From: Macrolepiota albuminosa
Lineage: Eukaryota > Basidiomycota > Agaricomycetes > Agaricales > Agaricaceae
DNA: 64,000 bases
Direction of reading: 5' to 3'
NCBI GenBank assembly: GCA_027475525.1
Contig: JAMWFC010000080.1
Coordinates: forward strand, 186,001 to 250,000
The notes under the pieces are model-generated. The model saw only the letters and a list, made by a program, of their open reading frames with translations, had not been told where the DNA came from and did no database searches. Numbering within the stretch: the first letter of the stretch is position 1; the number at the start of each line of letters is the position of its first letter. The translations under genes were made by a program, and so were the position numbers. Positions 1 through 12,101 of this stretch are shown here, piece after piece.

Positions 1-178
1 GCGGCACTTGACCGTTATTTGGAGTTGAAGGGCGTTAAGCGCCCACATCATTTAAGTAAGCGTGCCAGCACTTAATTTAATCAGCAGTGCCGATCATGGC
101 TTGGCTGAGTTGGTCAGCAGCTGTGGCTGAAACACGTCTTAAAAGGCGAAATTTCTTTTTCACTTTTTTCCCTCAACC

Positions 179-3100
179 ATGGACAACATGCCTGTGGACC
201 AGAGTGAGCAGCAACAGCAGCAGCAGATTGAGTTTGCGCCGTTGGTCTTACCGTCAGCTGAAGGGGGGGGCAGATGGCTCCCCTGCTAACCCAAAATGCG
301 CCCCAGTAGGGACAATCGCAACAGGCCGTGGGCTTCCCACAGCAGCAGCAACCACCAGCGGCAGGCTACCTGCCGCAGCAGCCGGTGATCAGTGGCTATC
401 TGCCACTCCAACTCATGCAAGGCAACTTCATGCCCCAGAACGCACCTGTGGGCGGCTATCAGCCCCAACAACCAGTAGCGGGCGCTTATGCGCCACATCA
501 CGCAGAGGGCCAATCCCAGCAACAGGCCTACGGGGGGCTAGTCAGCCCCCAAGCAGCGCCAGGATGGGGGCAGTTTGCCCCCGCTATAGTGAGAGGGGCT
601 ATGGGCGCACATATTTTGCCCCAGTTTACTGCCCTGGTGCACTACCCTGGCATGGGTGGTGTGCCCGTAATGATGCCGTACCCCCCGGCTTGGATGGGGG
701 CTTGGAGCGCAATGCCCCAGTACAGCGCCTCGCATGAGGCACCAGCCAAGGGAGGCCGGTCGATTTCCCTGTTGACCACAGCACCAATCAACAATCTAGA
801 GGGACGCCAAGCACCCCTCGTGCAAGCCACCATGGCCATTGAGAGCACAGAAACTCTCAGTCCAGAACGGAGCATCAGTTCATCGGCTGATGCGCCGATG
901 GAGAGCTTGGCCAAGCTCTCCTTGCTACAGCGGCTGGAAATGCCGCACCAATCCGAGCCCAGCTCGGAAGAAAAGTCGCGTCCTCGACGCGACAAAGGAA
1001 AAGCATGGGCTGTCGAGCCCAGTTGCAACCAGGACTTAGTCCTGGCTACCCTTCTCCAATGTCTGGGAGACAACAGGTACGATGTACCCACAGAGTCGTC
1101 ATTCCTCCGCGATGCAGAGGCAGTCGTCCTCATCAGCCGGATGATGGACAACATGGATCATATGCGTGCCCAGCGCAAAACTGATCTCCTTGCCCTATTG
1201 GCCGCTTGTAAGCGGCAGACTACACCCCCGAGTCGGGACACTGACTCCAGCAAAAGGGCACGTCGGCAAGGAGTGGAGGACGCACCCTCCCGCTCGATTA
1301 AGTCAAGCGTTGTTGCCCCCGGCCGGGAGGCCAGCCTAGGATGGGACATCCTTCCCTATGAAGATGTCCCTGCTCCAGCCGCCCCCCGGCTTATCCAGCG
1401 CCTTGCCAGCGGCACGTCTGAGGTCGCATCTTTGCGACCAGTATCCGTGGTTTCTACCACGCACTCTGAGGAGCAGAGTTCCAGGGGCATGAGCACACGC
1501 CCCACTGAGGCTAAGGCCTCACAACCCCAAAAGGATCATTGGGGTAAGCAACCAGAAGGGCATGCATACGTCAACGTGCACTTCCCCGAGGATGCCCCGA
1601 AAGGGGCCCCAGGGGCTAACATCCCCTTTTTACCCGCAATACTGGTAGAGGGCCCGCCAGCCTGACTCCCACGGTGTGTGTGGGCAATGGACCCACGGTC
1701 TGATAAGTCGGAGCCGGAGAGGCTGCCATCCCCGCCCTCCGATGACGATTGGTATGAGGAGCCTGAAGAGGCTCGCATGGAATCCCCTGTGCTGCACGAG
1801 ATGGCAGCACAACGTATGGTGCACAAACGGCGCAACAGCAATCGATGGGCCAAGATGGACTGTCGGGCACAGGATAGCGCCAAGCGAGGAGCTGCCCTCC
1901 TCGAGGACGAAACCGGGCGCATCTCTGATGCACTCGGTGTTGTGATCTACCGTGATCACACTGTTGAGCGCCAGAACTCATTCTTTGGTGCGGGGTTAGC
2001 TCCCCAGTTCTATTGGTTGCCAGTGACCAATACCATCTTCATCGGGCAAGAAGCCCGTGCAGCCAGGTCCTTCAAGACCAATAAAGAGGGCAACGCCGCA
2101 TCAACGCCCCACAACAGTAAGGTGTACCAAGTGGCACCTCGCGGGTTTCCCTGCAGTCCTTGAGAAGTCCGCAGGCTTCATGCACTGGTTAACAACCAGT
2201 TTACGCCGATTTGTCAGCATCAGTTGGGCTATCTATTGCTCAATGAAATCAAATGGATGGTGCTCAACTGCCACCCTACTGCCCGAGACAGAGCCATGTC
2301 TCACTTACTCGACGAGGTCACGTATAGGACCATTGCGGTACCCTTCACGAGTCCAGAGGAGCAGGAGAACATCCTGCGAATGATTGTGCCAACGCAGATC
2401 TATCGCCGCAAAGAGGGAGGGAGAATTGCCTTCGTTGGCCTTACCCCCCCTGATCCAAAGCAACCATTTGCTTGGGATTACCTGGGCTCATATGCCCTCT
2501 TCTATGGATGTCCTGGGATGTCCAATGTATGGACCGGTCTGGCCATGGACCGTGCTATGCGCATTCATTAGCGCAGCCTCTTTGGGTTTGCGCTTGTACG
2601 TGCCTTCAGCGCCAGCTGCCCCTCCAAGTCCACGGTACACAAGTACCTGGCCTATGTATTTGCAAGGCCAGGCCTCTACAAAGAGGCGGCCACGGGGCAA
2701 GTCTTTGTGCCCCTCCACGCCGACGACCCTAACTTCAAGGCTCGGGCTGTGGACATCCTGGAAGCATCAGCTTCCGTGTTCACCACTTCGGACGCGTTAC
2801 ACGTCCTTCTTCACAATCAAATTCCGGTCAGCTGGGCTGACCATGCGTACACCTATGGGGTCACCTACTTGGCCCACCTCTTCTTCAGCAACAGCCGGCT
2901 CTGGTCAGCTGGGCTGACCATGCGTACACCTATGGGGTCACCTACTTGGCCCACCTCTTCTTCAGCAACAGCCGGCTCTACAACGAGGCAGCCGCTATCG
3001 ACGACGAGAGGCTGCAATGCCTCGACCATTACGGTACCCCCCAGTCCATTGCTCAATGGGATGGGTGGCACAAGGCCACCATTGGCGATCGACAACGCCT

Positions 3101-3371
3101 GATGCTCCAGCAGCAGGACAGTCATCATGCTTACGACAACACGATCACCAAGGGGATGTACCTCCTCATTGGGCAAGACATTCATGCCTGCGAGATCTGG
3201 ACGCGCCAGTACCTGTCTGACACTGGGGATCTTCCTGATCCCCAACCACCTATCCCGGGGTCGATCATTGACCCCAATCTCACACTGTCCCCCCTCCGGG
3301 ACTATGACGACTCCCTGTCAGTAGCAGGGCCCTCGGGCACTTCCGGACTCTCCCATTGCCCCTGTCCCTGA
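179..3371 (+). pseudogene. Decayed Gln/Pro-rich protein gene of unknown family (repeat-associated)
   Basis: I do not recognise the family. A start codon at 179 opens a Gln-rich N-terminus; a 7-8 G run near 270 shifts the frame. One frame then runs from about 256 to 2902, interrupted only by TAG at 307, TGA at 1663, TGA at 2161 and TAG at 2569. Each is one C-to-T change away from CAG or CGA, and coding character continues across each stop. The frame is lost at the 77-bp tandem duplication (2826-2979) and continues in the shifted frame to a stop at 3371; discounting one 77-bp unit puts both halves in register. The product would be about 1050 aa: a low-complexity Q/P/G N-terminal third, a charged middle, and a more globular C-terminal half (for example FFGAGLAPQFYWLP, WDYLGSYALFYG). 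It ends 45 bp before an LTR, so it may be internal sequence of a non-autonomous LTR element. A repeat-family protein is inferred, not shown. Confidence 0.55.
2826..2979. repeat. Exact 77-bp tandem duplication
   Basis: Bases 2826-2902 are repeated without difference at 2903-2979. The unit length is not a multiple of three, so it shifts the reading frame of the surrounding gene. It is one of four 77-bp duplications in the window and may be an assembly artefact. Confidence 0.9.
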
Positions 3372-3414
3372 CTTACTGACGGCCTGACCGTCATATTATC
3401 TTCTGATTGGAGGG

Positions 3415-3650
3415 TGTGTAGTGTAGTCCGCTATGTGGCGTTGACCACATAGCTTATACTTACAGTAGTAGTCAATATTATATTATATTTATTATAATAT
3501 AATATTATTTACATTATTATATAAATAGTTATACCAGCTGCTTATAAAGCAGCTTATTTTGTGTTTGTACTACATAGTCAATAGACTGGACTGGTCTGAT
3601 TCTGTGCAGTGTGAACATTAAGCTCACAATTCCTGTAACTTTGTTACATG
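3415..3650 (+). mobile_element. LTR (solo or 3' LTR), same family as 35757-35993
   Basis: About 235 bp with an AT-rich centre. It aligns over its length, diverged, with the reverse complement of 35757-35993. Shared blocks include the CTATGTGG-rich start, the paired GCTGCTTA/TAAGCAGC motif, the CTACATAGTCAATAGAC block and the GTGTGAACA block near the end. A purine-rich run (GGAGGG) precedes it, as a polypurine tract would precede a 3' LTR. The exact ends are uncertain by a few bases. Confidence 0.65.
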
Positions 3651-6565
3651 GAGAGATGGCATGGTGCCAATAAGGGTGTAGAGTATATGGGTATGGGTGC
3701 AAGTGCATATGAGGGTGACAGTGTTGGGGCTGAGGCTGGAGCAGAGGCAGAGGTGGATAATAGGCAAAGTGTGTCTGAGGGTGGGAGGCAGCATAGCCAG
3801 CTAGTACAGGCAAAAAATGGGAGGCCATGAACAAGACAGAAAAGGTGATAGAGTGTAGACAAGAGAGCAGGTAATACAAGTTGCCATTGCAGATGCCATA
3901 AGGTAAGGTGCTATGATGGGGGACTGATCCTGCCATGAGCATCAGTGATTCTGGCATGAATGCCATTGCCTTGGTTCAATTTGCCATCATGACTAATGCT
4001 ACCATGAATCTTGTTGATACTGCCATGACTTCTTGCATGGCTCTTGTCACTCCTTCCACTGGCACTGAAGAGAGTAGTGTGCTTCTGTGGGCCACTGATG
4101 GATATGGCACTGAGTATGAGTAGGATATAGTTGCCCAAACACTTGCCATTGATGATGAAGATGCCATTGACAAACTCAGTGGCTTTGTTGCAGAGCTCCA
4201 TGATGCTGAGACAATGAGACTGGAGCCTGGACTTGGAGTCATAGTCATAGTTGAGCTGTGTGGAGTGGTTTGGGGCCTGCTAGGAGGTGCTGTAGACAGC
4301 AAGCTGAAAAGCATGCTTGCAGAGTTGGAGGGCAGCGAGTTGGATGATGAGTTGCTGGAGAGCAGCTTGGAAGAGGGTTGTTTGAAGGGCTTTGTGGAAT
4401 AAAACATAGCAGAGAATAAGGGCAGAGCAGTGGCTGTGCAGGGCAAGGTGGGCTGCTGCTAGAAAATGAAGGACAGTGGAAGAAGACACTCAGAAGTAGA
4501 AGGATAGAAACTAGAGGCAGCAAAAAAAAACTTGGGATTGTCTATATTGTTCTGCCAGACAGAGTGGAGCTCATATGAGATGTGGGCTGAGACAGAAAGT
4601 GACAGGGCTGGGGCAGGCAGTGAATGAGTGCATGCAGAAAGTTTGATGGCAGCAGCCATGATTACATGTAGACTGATGAGATCATGCATTATGTGCTTGT
4701 TTTGATTGTACTTGTCAGAGTGGACTCTTAGTACATGCTTATATAGATTGTCAAGGCAGGAGAGCTGCTTGGAGCAGTAGTAGGTAAAAAAATGCTTGTC
4801 TATATATTTGCTGTTGTTTGTCATTGGAGCTCAGGTGGGACATTGATATATTAGATATAGCAGATAAGGTGCTCAATGTGGGAAAAGACCATACAGCAGT
4901 CACCATAGCCACAACACTGAAAAGTCTTTGGGTGGTGGCACTTTGGGGCCTGCACCTGATTAGTCACAGCCATCAAGGTGCCTGTGCCAGGTTCAGGCAA
5001 TCTGCATGCCATAAATCCACAAAAATAAAACATATGCCTGACCAACGCACAAGGCATAGCTTCTAGTACACTATATAATCTCACTGCTAACATCACTTGC
5101 TTTCAACTCTCTTTAAGCTCAATTTTGTCTTTTCACTCTTATTACATCTACTCAGCTGCTTATTTTCACAACTCTACTGCTGATTCCTCCAGGTTCTGTT
5201 ATCATCATATTTTGTTATCCTACCTTTCTAATGCACCACCAGATGGTCTTGTCATCATCTTCATTTACTATCTTCCTTACACTGTCAATGCCACTTACCA
5301 CAGTCTTCCATAAAACATTACTTGACAATTATACCTCCACCATTTCTCTTGTCTTACTTTTCACCTCTTGGGCAACAGGCCCCAAGGACTTTATAATCTT
5401 TCATTTTGACACATTATTGTGCTAAGATCTTTGATTTTGATTCAACTGAGTAATCCAATCAACTTAAACTTAGAGCTTTCTCTCTTTATCCACATCTTGA
5501 TCAAGATTATTTTCCACATCATCTTATTTGCATTAATCTCTGATCTTTCCCTTCTGTTCCTACCTCTTAGAGGCTGACCTATTGTAGTTTGTCTTCTTTT
5601 TTCATCAATTATTATTATTCTATTTAAAGCTTTCCATGTACTTGTGTGACCTCAATCTATTATTTTGCTGGATATATAAATAATAAATCTATTTCTTATT
5701 CCAATGAAAACTTAATAGATCATGGAGGACTCCTTCCAGACATTGTGTTTTAGACAACACTAACTACTACAGACTATCTTGAACATAAAACTGCAACAGT
5801 GCCTGTGGAACAAGTGACCTGTAAATAATCTTTTTCTCAGTTAACACAACATTTATGCCTTTGAAAATAATAACATTCATCTTGCAGAAATCCTACTATT
5901 TTTGTCTTGCCTCTTTTGAGCACCTCATGCATAAGCATCCACTAACAATGCACTAGATAATAGTGCCTTGGGTGCTACCTAACAAACTGTGAGCACTATA
6001 GTTTAGGCAAGGATATAGAGAAGAAGACAAATAGTTCAGTGAAATGTGTCCATAGGTGGCACTGTAAACGACATAGACGAGATAGACAAAGCTAGTGCCC
6101 AACTTAGAAACAAAGTTAGGCAGAGCTAGCACAATTTGAATGCTAAGTGTAACTTGGGTGCTCAAGAGTTACAATTCGTTGTTATGTATATGTGAAATAG
6201 CTATCTTATATATTATGCGCTACTGTGTTTTTCAAGATAAGTCCATTTATAGTGCTACATCTTAGCACCTCTCCTTGTGGTTCCCTCTAATGGTAACCTG
6301 TCAACAGTGATCTGCAGCACATAGATGACAGCGACCAACAGCATTATAATCCATGGTAATCAACAGCGACTCTAAATTGACTTAGAATTATACAGGTCTG
6401 CTTACTCTTAATATAATTCTGATTGGCCAGGCTGCTCCAGAGTATGGTCAGAAAATCCTCAACAGATGCTGTGATCACTAATGTCGGCACTACTTATTGT
6501 ATCAATTCCTGACAGGTCCAGATGTTGGATTTAAGTATATTCTGTGCTGCTGTTACACATAGAGA
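3651..6565. other. Gene-poor, AT-rich repeat-derived stretch
   Basis: No reading frame here has convincing protein character. The 3650-4800 part is G-rich on the plus strand with many GCCAT/ATGGC words and looks like decayed repeat or gag-like sequence. The 5100-6560 part is AT-rich with nothing I can name. Confidence 0.4.
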
Positions 6566-7187
6566 CATCACAACGGTACGTGTCATACGTTGTACGGGAG
6601 CCCGCTTTGTGCCGTACCATACGTGTCCAGCGGAGTCCGCTACACTGGAGCGGAGCAGTCCCCACAGTGCCGTAGAATACAGAGCCGCGGACATGTCACA
6701 ATGTGCTGTATGACACGGTCCAGTGGATCGATAAAAGGCGGGCACACACATGCGCATGCAGGCCCGGCGGATGCCAGCGGACACTAGCGGACGTCAATGT
6801 GCGTCAGCGGCCGCCGGCGGGCATCAGCACACGAGTGAAAACCTCCTCCATTGGCGGACTTCATGGCATGAATAAACCCTCCTCGAGGTTCCCCATTTCC
6901 CTCCCCTCTCCATTCCTCCCCGCAATAACTCGAGGCTGCGCGTCTCCCCTTCCATCCTTTTCCCACCCCCGATGCCAGCGTACGTCCACGAAAGGGCCCT
7001 GAAAATCTACGCAGGCCTACGCAAGCCACCAGCGGACATGGACGCAGACGTACGTCGACGGACTCAAACCTACGCGGGCCCTCCCAGGCCTGCGCAGGAC
7101 ACCAGCGGACATCCACAGAGGCCTACGCAGGTCCACGGGGTCTGGTTGGACCAAGAAAAAAGGTAACGTCGACTTGCCCGTCGTATG

Positions 7188-7265
7188 CCTGTGGGGGGGA
7201 ATCGAACCCCCGGCCTTGGGAAAGCCTCCAGCAACGGAACGCACATTTAACCGTTGCACCACAGG
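7188..7265 (-). pseudogene. tRNA-like sequence with long variable arm (left TIR copy)
   Basis: On the minus strand a 7-bp acceptor stem (CCTGTGG with CCACAGG) closes a cloverleaf-like fold. It has a perfect T arm (five G-C pairs around TTCGATT), a short GCA/TGC D stem and a GGCTT/AAGCC-type long variable arm as in type II (Ser/Leu) tRNAs. The anticodon arm pairs over only four bases with a six-base loop, so no anticodon can be assigned. Both internal Pol III boxes are recognisable. It is identical to the right-arm copy at 22626-22703. Confidence 0.5.
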
Positions 7266-7434
7266 TCCGTTACTAACGGATAGATTCAAAGGTCGGATAA
7301 CACAATGAACGGACGCCCACCTACGTTTCCGCAGGTTCCCGTATGGATTTTTTGAGGTGGAAGGGGGGTGGCATACCTCCCAAAAGAGTTTTCGTGGCCT
7401 GAAAGGGGCGTTGGCATCAGCAGCCATCAGCTGG

Positions 7435-7632
7435 CCATCAGCTGGCCATCAGCTGGCATCCGTCGGAGTTCGCCGGCAGCTGTCGTGACCCGCTGGCATC
7501 CGTCGGCATCCGTCGGCATCCGTCATGCATCCGTCGGCATCCGCCGGATATCCGCTGGTATCCGTCGGAATCCACGGGAATCCGTCGGCAACCCCCGGCA
7601 TCGTCCGGCATCGTCCGGCATCGTCCGGCATC
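7435..7632. repeat. Decamer-like minisatellite (left TIR)
   Basis: Dense tandem and near-tandem repeats of GGCATCCGTC and CATCGTCCGG type words. The end block GGCATCGTCC is present three times here and twice in the right arm, giving a 10-bp length difference between otherwise near-identical arms. Confidence 0.75.
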
Positions 7633-8019
7633 AGGGCGGGAGAGAAGAAAACGGGGTGCGTGGGTGTCCGCCGCATGGGGTGGCGTCTCGGAGAGCGTGG
7701 GGGGTGGCGGAAGAGGGATGGGGGTGGGGAGAAAGAGGGGGAAGGGGGAAGGGGAGGAGCGTGGGTGTCCGCTGGTACCCCAGCGACGTAGCAGACGTCG
7801 GACATCAGGTCAGGGGCGAGGAGGGAATCGGGGTGCATGTGGTGGACGGGGGTGGCGTGTGAGGTAGTGTGGGGAGTGGAGAGGATGGCACTGGGGAGAA
7901 AGAGGGGCAAGGGCGGAAGAGGGTGCGTGAGTGTCCGCTGTCCGCTGGCATGCCAGCGGACGGTAGCAGACGGTAGCTGACGTCGGCATGTGAGCCAGCT
8001 GACATCAGCGGTGCAACCA

Positions 8020-9520
8020 GTCCCAGTGGTTCAGTGGAATATTCATTTATTGATATTCAATATTGTGTACAGTGGTGGGTTCTACTCCTACTTCACCTTA
8101 ACAGGGACTAATGCTGTGTTTTTATATGGGTGCATTTTTGCTCTACATATACATCGCACTGACCTGGAGTATGCGCCTGTGGTAGTGGATCTGACCAAAA
8201 CTCTAGGAATTACTGAAACGAGAAAGGATGGGGAGTTGACACATGAGATCGTTCCAGTTCACATGACAAGTGACGATACACTAGGGCTGACTACCTTTTT
8301 TACAAAGGCCAGCACAAAGGTAGCCCGCCACAGTGTAATATCAACTGTCATGAGCACTGGAATGACCACATGCGTCGACTCGTCCATCTTATCCCGCTGC
8401 AGAAATCTCTGGAGTTTTCAACGGATCAAATTCATGACGCTAGCGGACGTCAGCGGCCTGCTGCTATTATATAATGTGAACTAGTGGGAGTCGAACCCAC
8501 TTCTTGTGCACAATATGAAACATCAATTGATGAATATTCCATTGTACCACAGGCGCTTGCTACAAGTCAGGACGGTGTTCATGTAGTGCACAAACGGACC
8601 CATACAGAATTTGAACGGATAGAGATTTTACTGCAACTGGTGCATATGTATTGAATTGACAATATTAGACTGATATTTATTTACACCATAGAAGTATACA
8701 GGAAAGAGGAAAAGTACAGCGGTGGGTTCTACTCCCTCTACTCCACCTTAATGGGGTCTAATAGTGACAATGGAATATTGAGGGGCGGGTTGGACTCCTG
8801 CTAGTGACAAATATTTTAATAGGGCCTGTAAGCCCTAATAAAATATCCGTTCATCACTCGCTAGCATCATCAAGTTGATCCGTTAAAAACGCTAGAAATT
8901 ACTGAAGCGGGTATGGGTTGGCCGAAGTTGCGCATAGTCACGAGATCTGGAATGACCACATGCGCAAAGACGATCAACCCATGCCACTGCAGAAATCTCT
9001 GGAGTTTTAAACGGATCACATTAATGATGCTAGCGGACATCAGCGGCCTGCTGCTCTAATATGCACTAGCAGGAGTCGAACCCACCTCTTGTGCACAATA
9101 TGAAATATCAATTTATCAATATTCCATTGTACCACAGGCGCTTACTTAGAAGGGGGTCAAACCTGCCTGTCAGTGGCCTATGGTAGTTGATCTGACCCAC
9201 TCAATTTTCAGTATTGTGTGGAGTGGCAGGTTCGACTCCCCTAGTCCAGACTTCCCTAGTCCACCATAATGACGTATAATGGTGTCTTTTTATACTGCTG
9301 CATTTCTGCACTAGATGTAAACTGTACTAATTTTTGGTAAGGACCTGTGGTCGAATGGAATATTGATACATTGATATTTATATTGTGCACAAGAGCCGGG
9401 TTCGAATCCCACTCGTGCACATCATTAGACATGACATAACTTTGTTTTACTAATTGTTATTTACGTCTATATTCTTTCTACTGCCCAATTCGAGGGTTCG
9501 AGTCCCCCTTGTGTAATCGT
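8020..9520. repeat. Left array of tRNA-like modules
   Basis: Modules lie at about 8020-8098 (+), 8481-8556 (-), 9064-9147 (-), 9196-9248 (+, partial), 9346-9420 (+) and 9484-9516 (+, partial). Each complete one has an A-box-like TGG..CAGTGGAATATT or TGGTAC/TCGAATGGAATATT segment, then about 35-40 bases later a canonical B box (GGTTCGANTCC or one base off). The distance and order match tRNA genes. Acceptor and anticodon stems are weak, so they are probably tRNA-derived repeats rather than working tRNA genes. The first two lie in the inverted repeat and recur at 21782-21872 and 21343-21418. Confidence 0.65.
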
Positions 9521-9860
9521 TGAAGAGTGTGTTGTTTTTTGCGTTCATGAGAGTGGCATAACGGAACAAAACAATGGGACGGTTAATCTTAGTGGACCTG
9601 AGTCCTGTCCAAACTAATTGAAATGTCTGTAGTAAAGTGCTGTAGCCTAGTACACAATACTAGAGTGATATTTATGTATAATCCACAGAATGTCCTGTGG
9701 TCTAGCAGAATATTGTCAGTTTATGTTCCTTCTAGTGCACAACTGGAGGTAACGGATCAAACGGATTTATAATGGATTCGTCAGCGGCACAACGGGACGG
9801 TTAATCTTGACGAAAAATAACCAACGGAAAAGCCAAGAATTATAGTAACTAAGGATTAAA

Positions 9861-11903
9861 TTACTCGTCCGATGTGTATTCCTCCTCTTCATTAGATTCA
9901 TGTAATGTGTCTGAATAGAACAAATCCTCATCAAGCAGGTAGTCTGCTGTCAAAAATGCAAAGTCGTCCGGTGTATATGGCCCTTGAGGTCTGGGAAGTG
10001 TGATGTCTTCATAGTTTGCTATCAGGCCTGACGATGAAGATGGTGAGGGTGACTCTGACATATCAACAGACACATCATCAGTACGACCAGCTTGATTGAA
10101 AGGGCCAATGGGCCTACATCGACCATGTTTTGCTCTAGCGCGAAATTCTTGTTCTGTTGAAATAAATTAACTATGATTACCAGTGCCAAATTATACTCAC
10201 GTTGTTGATACAATTCGTTAATTCTTCTCTGATCCTCACGTCGAGTCATACGTGTCTCATATTCCTCCCACTCCGGACATTGTTACCAGTAGGTAGGGTT
10301 GGAGAAGGAGATTGTTGGAAGGGGGAAGACGGGATTTGAAGAGCCGTTACATCAAAAAGCGGTGGAAGATTTTCTTCGTCATCGGCTGCCATGCCTCCAT
10401 CCGTCTCTTCTGCCGTCACAAGAAATAGCGGCGGAAGGTTTTCTTCGTCCTCGGTCGCCATACGTCCGCCGCTCCGGACTTCCGTTTGTCCGCCGTCACC
10501 GGCCGCCACGGTCTCCACGTCCATCTCCTCTTCCGCAGGAATGAACAAAGGGGGCAAATCATTGTCTTCGGTCTCCTCTTCCGCAGGAATGAACAAAGGA
10601 GGCAAAGAATCCTCTTCCATCTCCTCTTGCGCAGGAATGAACAAAGGCGGCAAAGATTCGTCTTCCGTCTCCTCTTCCGCAGGAATGAACAAAGGCGGCA
10701 AAGATTCGTCTTCCGTCTCCTCTTCCGCAGGAATGAACAAAGGAGGGATACCCTCTAAGTCAGGGTCACTAATGGATGGATTAGGGATATCCACCTGGTC
10801 GTCGTCAGTTTCCCCCAGCTCCCTGAATGTCCCACGGACATGAGCTGCTGGGGCGGAAGGAAGTTGGGATGCCGGTTGAACCACAACGCGAGAGTTTTCC
10901 ATTGTAGGGCCATACACCAGTCCAGGTTTACTCTGACTGTAGAGGTGGTGGAATGGATGTTGTGCGTTCGAGGGTTCGATATGTGTCAAGGATGGCCATT
11001 GGGGAGAGTCGACATCAGGGAGAGTGGTAGGATGCGCCATGGAGAGGCAGTCTTGAGGATCAGGCTGCTCACCATCAATACTGTTGGTATGGGACTCGAT
11101 GCCTGTCAATTGGCCCGTCCGAGCAGGATCCACGGACCTGGCAACGGAACTGACAACGGAAGCAGCAACGGACTTGCTGCCAGCAAACAGGCGGATCATA
11201 TCGTTGGCCGTTGGCACATGTTCCGTCCTATCCAGCGACCGCCACTTGTCTAGGGCTAGAAGCGTCCGCTGGTGGCCCCTGGTGGATCCGCTACCTGCAA
11301 ACACACGGAGCAAATCGTCTGGTGCTGGGACGGACACCAATCCATCGGATGGCAATGTCATGGGCGGCCGGCGGTTGCATGCCAAGAAGCTTTCAAGAGA
11401 GTGGAAGCCTTGCTGATGTACGAGAAGGCAATGCTCCAGCGTTTCATTGCTTAAGACCTGAACATCCTCTCGGCCAATGTGGTTCCACCAATCACAGCCA
11501 TACAGATTTCTAATAAGACCTTGACGGCCATCAACAAACTCCAGGATCTCTGTGGGCAAAGTTTGCTGATTTTGGAGAGGGAAAAATCGGCTCATGCTTT
11601 TGATAATGTCTGGGACATTGCAGACCACATTATTCAGTGATGCAGCCCCCAGATATGACAATACAAAGTTCTATGGCACACAGTCAGATCCTAATATATT
11701 TACACATTTTGAAGTCATCTTACCAACTCCTTGTCTAGATGCTGGATAATCCATGCCTCTTCCGCTTCAAGACTTGGCGCAAGATTGCCAAATATGGAAA
11801 GTGCTGCAATGAGGCGTGACTCGATGTAGTCAACAACCTCTTGCAAATTTTCTAGTACAGTAGCTTGGGACATGACATTGTGTGGTACAGAGGTAGACGC
11901 CAT
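9861..11903 (-). CDS. Unrecognised acidic repeat protein, KDZ-element companion gene
   Basis: I do not recognise this protein. Exon 1 is 11903-11724 and splices (GTAAGA...TAG, in frame) to an exon starting at 11670 that stays open to about 10250. Its N-terminal 200 residues look globular (LFxGS-type repeats: LRVFAGSGS, IRLFAGSKS). The middle holds about five copies of a 16-residue acidic unit of the form PPLFIPAEEETEDES. The C-terminal part appears to be RREDQRRINELYQQ, an intron ending TTTCAACAG near 10155, then QEFRARAKHGRC and an acidic tail ending at 9861. The frame of this C-terminal exon does not match the preceding one near 10280, so there is either a missed small intron or a one-base frameshift. 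It lies downstream of the transposase on the same strand. A role in transposition is inferred from position only. Confidence 0.6.
10537..10755. repeat. 48-bp coding minisatellite
   Basis: Roughly five in-frame 48-bp units encode the repeated LPPLFIPAEEE block of the companion protein. Copies near 10620-10740 are nearly identical, and flanking copies at 10360-10470 are shorter and diverged. Confidence 0.8.
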
Positions 11904-12101
11904 TGCACTCTTGCTTGTAGAAGCGGATACTGCTATGTATCAGATTTTTGTGCCTTGTAAACAAAAGTGATTTTCAACAATTCCATTGCACGTGACTGTC
12001 ACAAATCCGTTCCGATCATCCGCTGATGGCAGCAAGCTGCATCCGTCACATCAATCCGTCTCTGCATCCGTCACATCAATCCGTCTCTGCATCCACCATT
12101 T

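Larger units (their letters stand above)
6566..8713 (+). repeat. Left terminal inverted repeat (2148 bp)
   Basis: Reverse complement of 21184-23325 with few differences. It is GC-rich, full of TCCGT/ACGGA words, and contains a minisatellite and tRNA-like modules. Homology starts sharply at 6566 and ends after the GAGGAAAA block at 8713. It has one more copy of a 10-bp unit near 7600 than the right arm and a small difference near 7788. Confidence 0.9.

Noticed and set aside
7368..7862. Long frames inside the transposon arms as proteins
   Set aside because: They are translations of the GC-rich minisatellite, open on several frames and both strands, and are not conserved as protein between the arms (length changes by a 10-bp unit).
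8020..9520. Calling every B-box module a functional tRNA gene
   Set aside because: Acceptor and anticodon stems are weak or absent in most modules and no consistent anticodon emerges; tRNA-derived repeats is the safer reading.
10537..10755. The regular 48-bp units as a CRISPR-like array
   Set aside because: Units are contiguous, in frame and coding, without unique spacers; it is a eukaryotic coding minisatellite.
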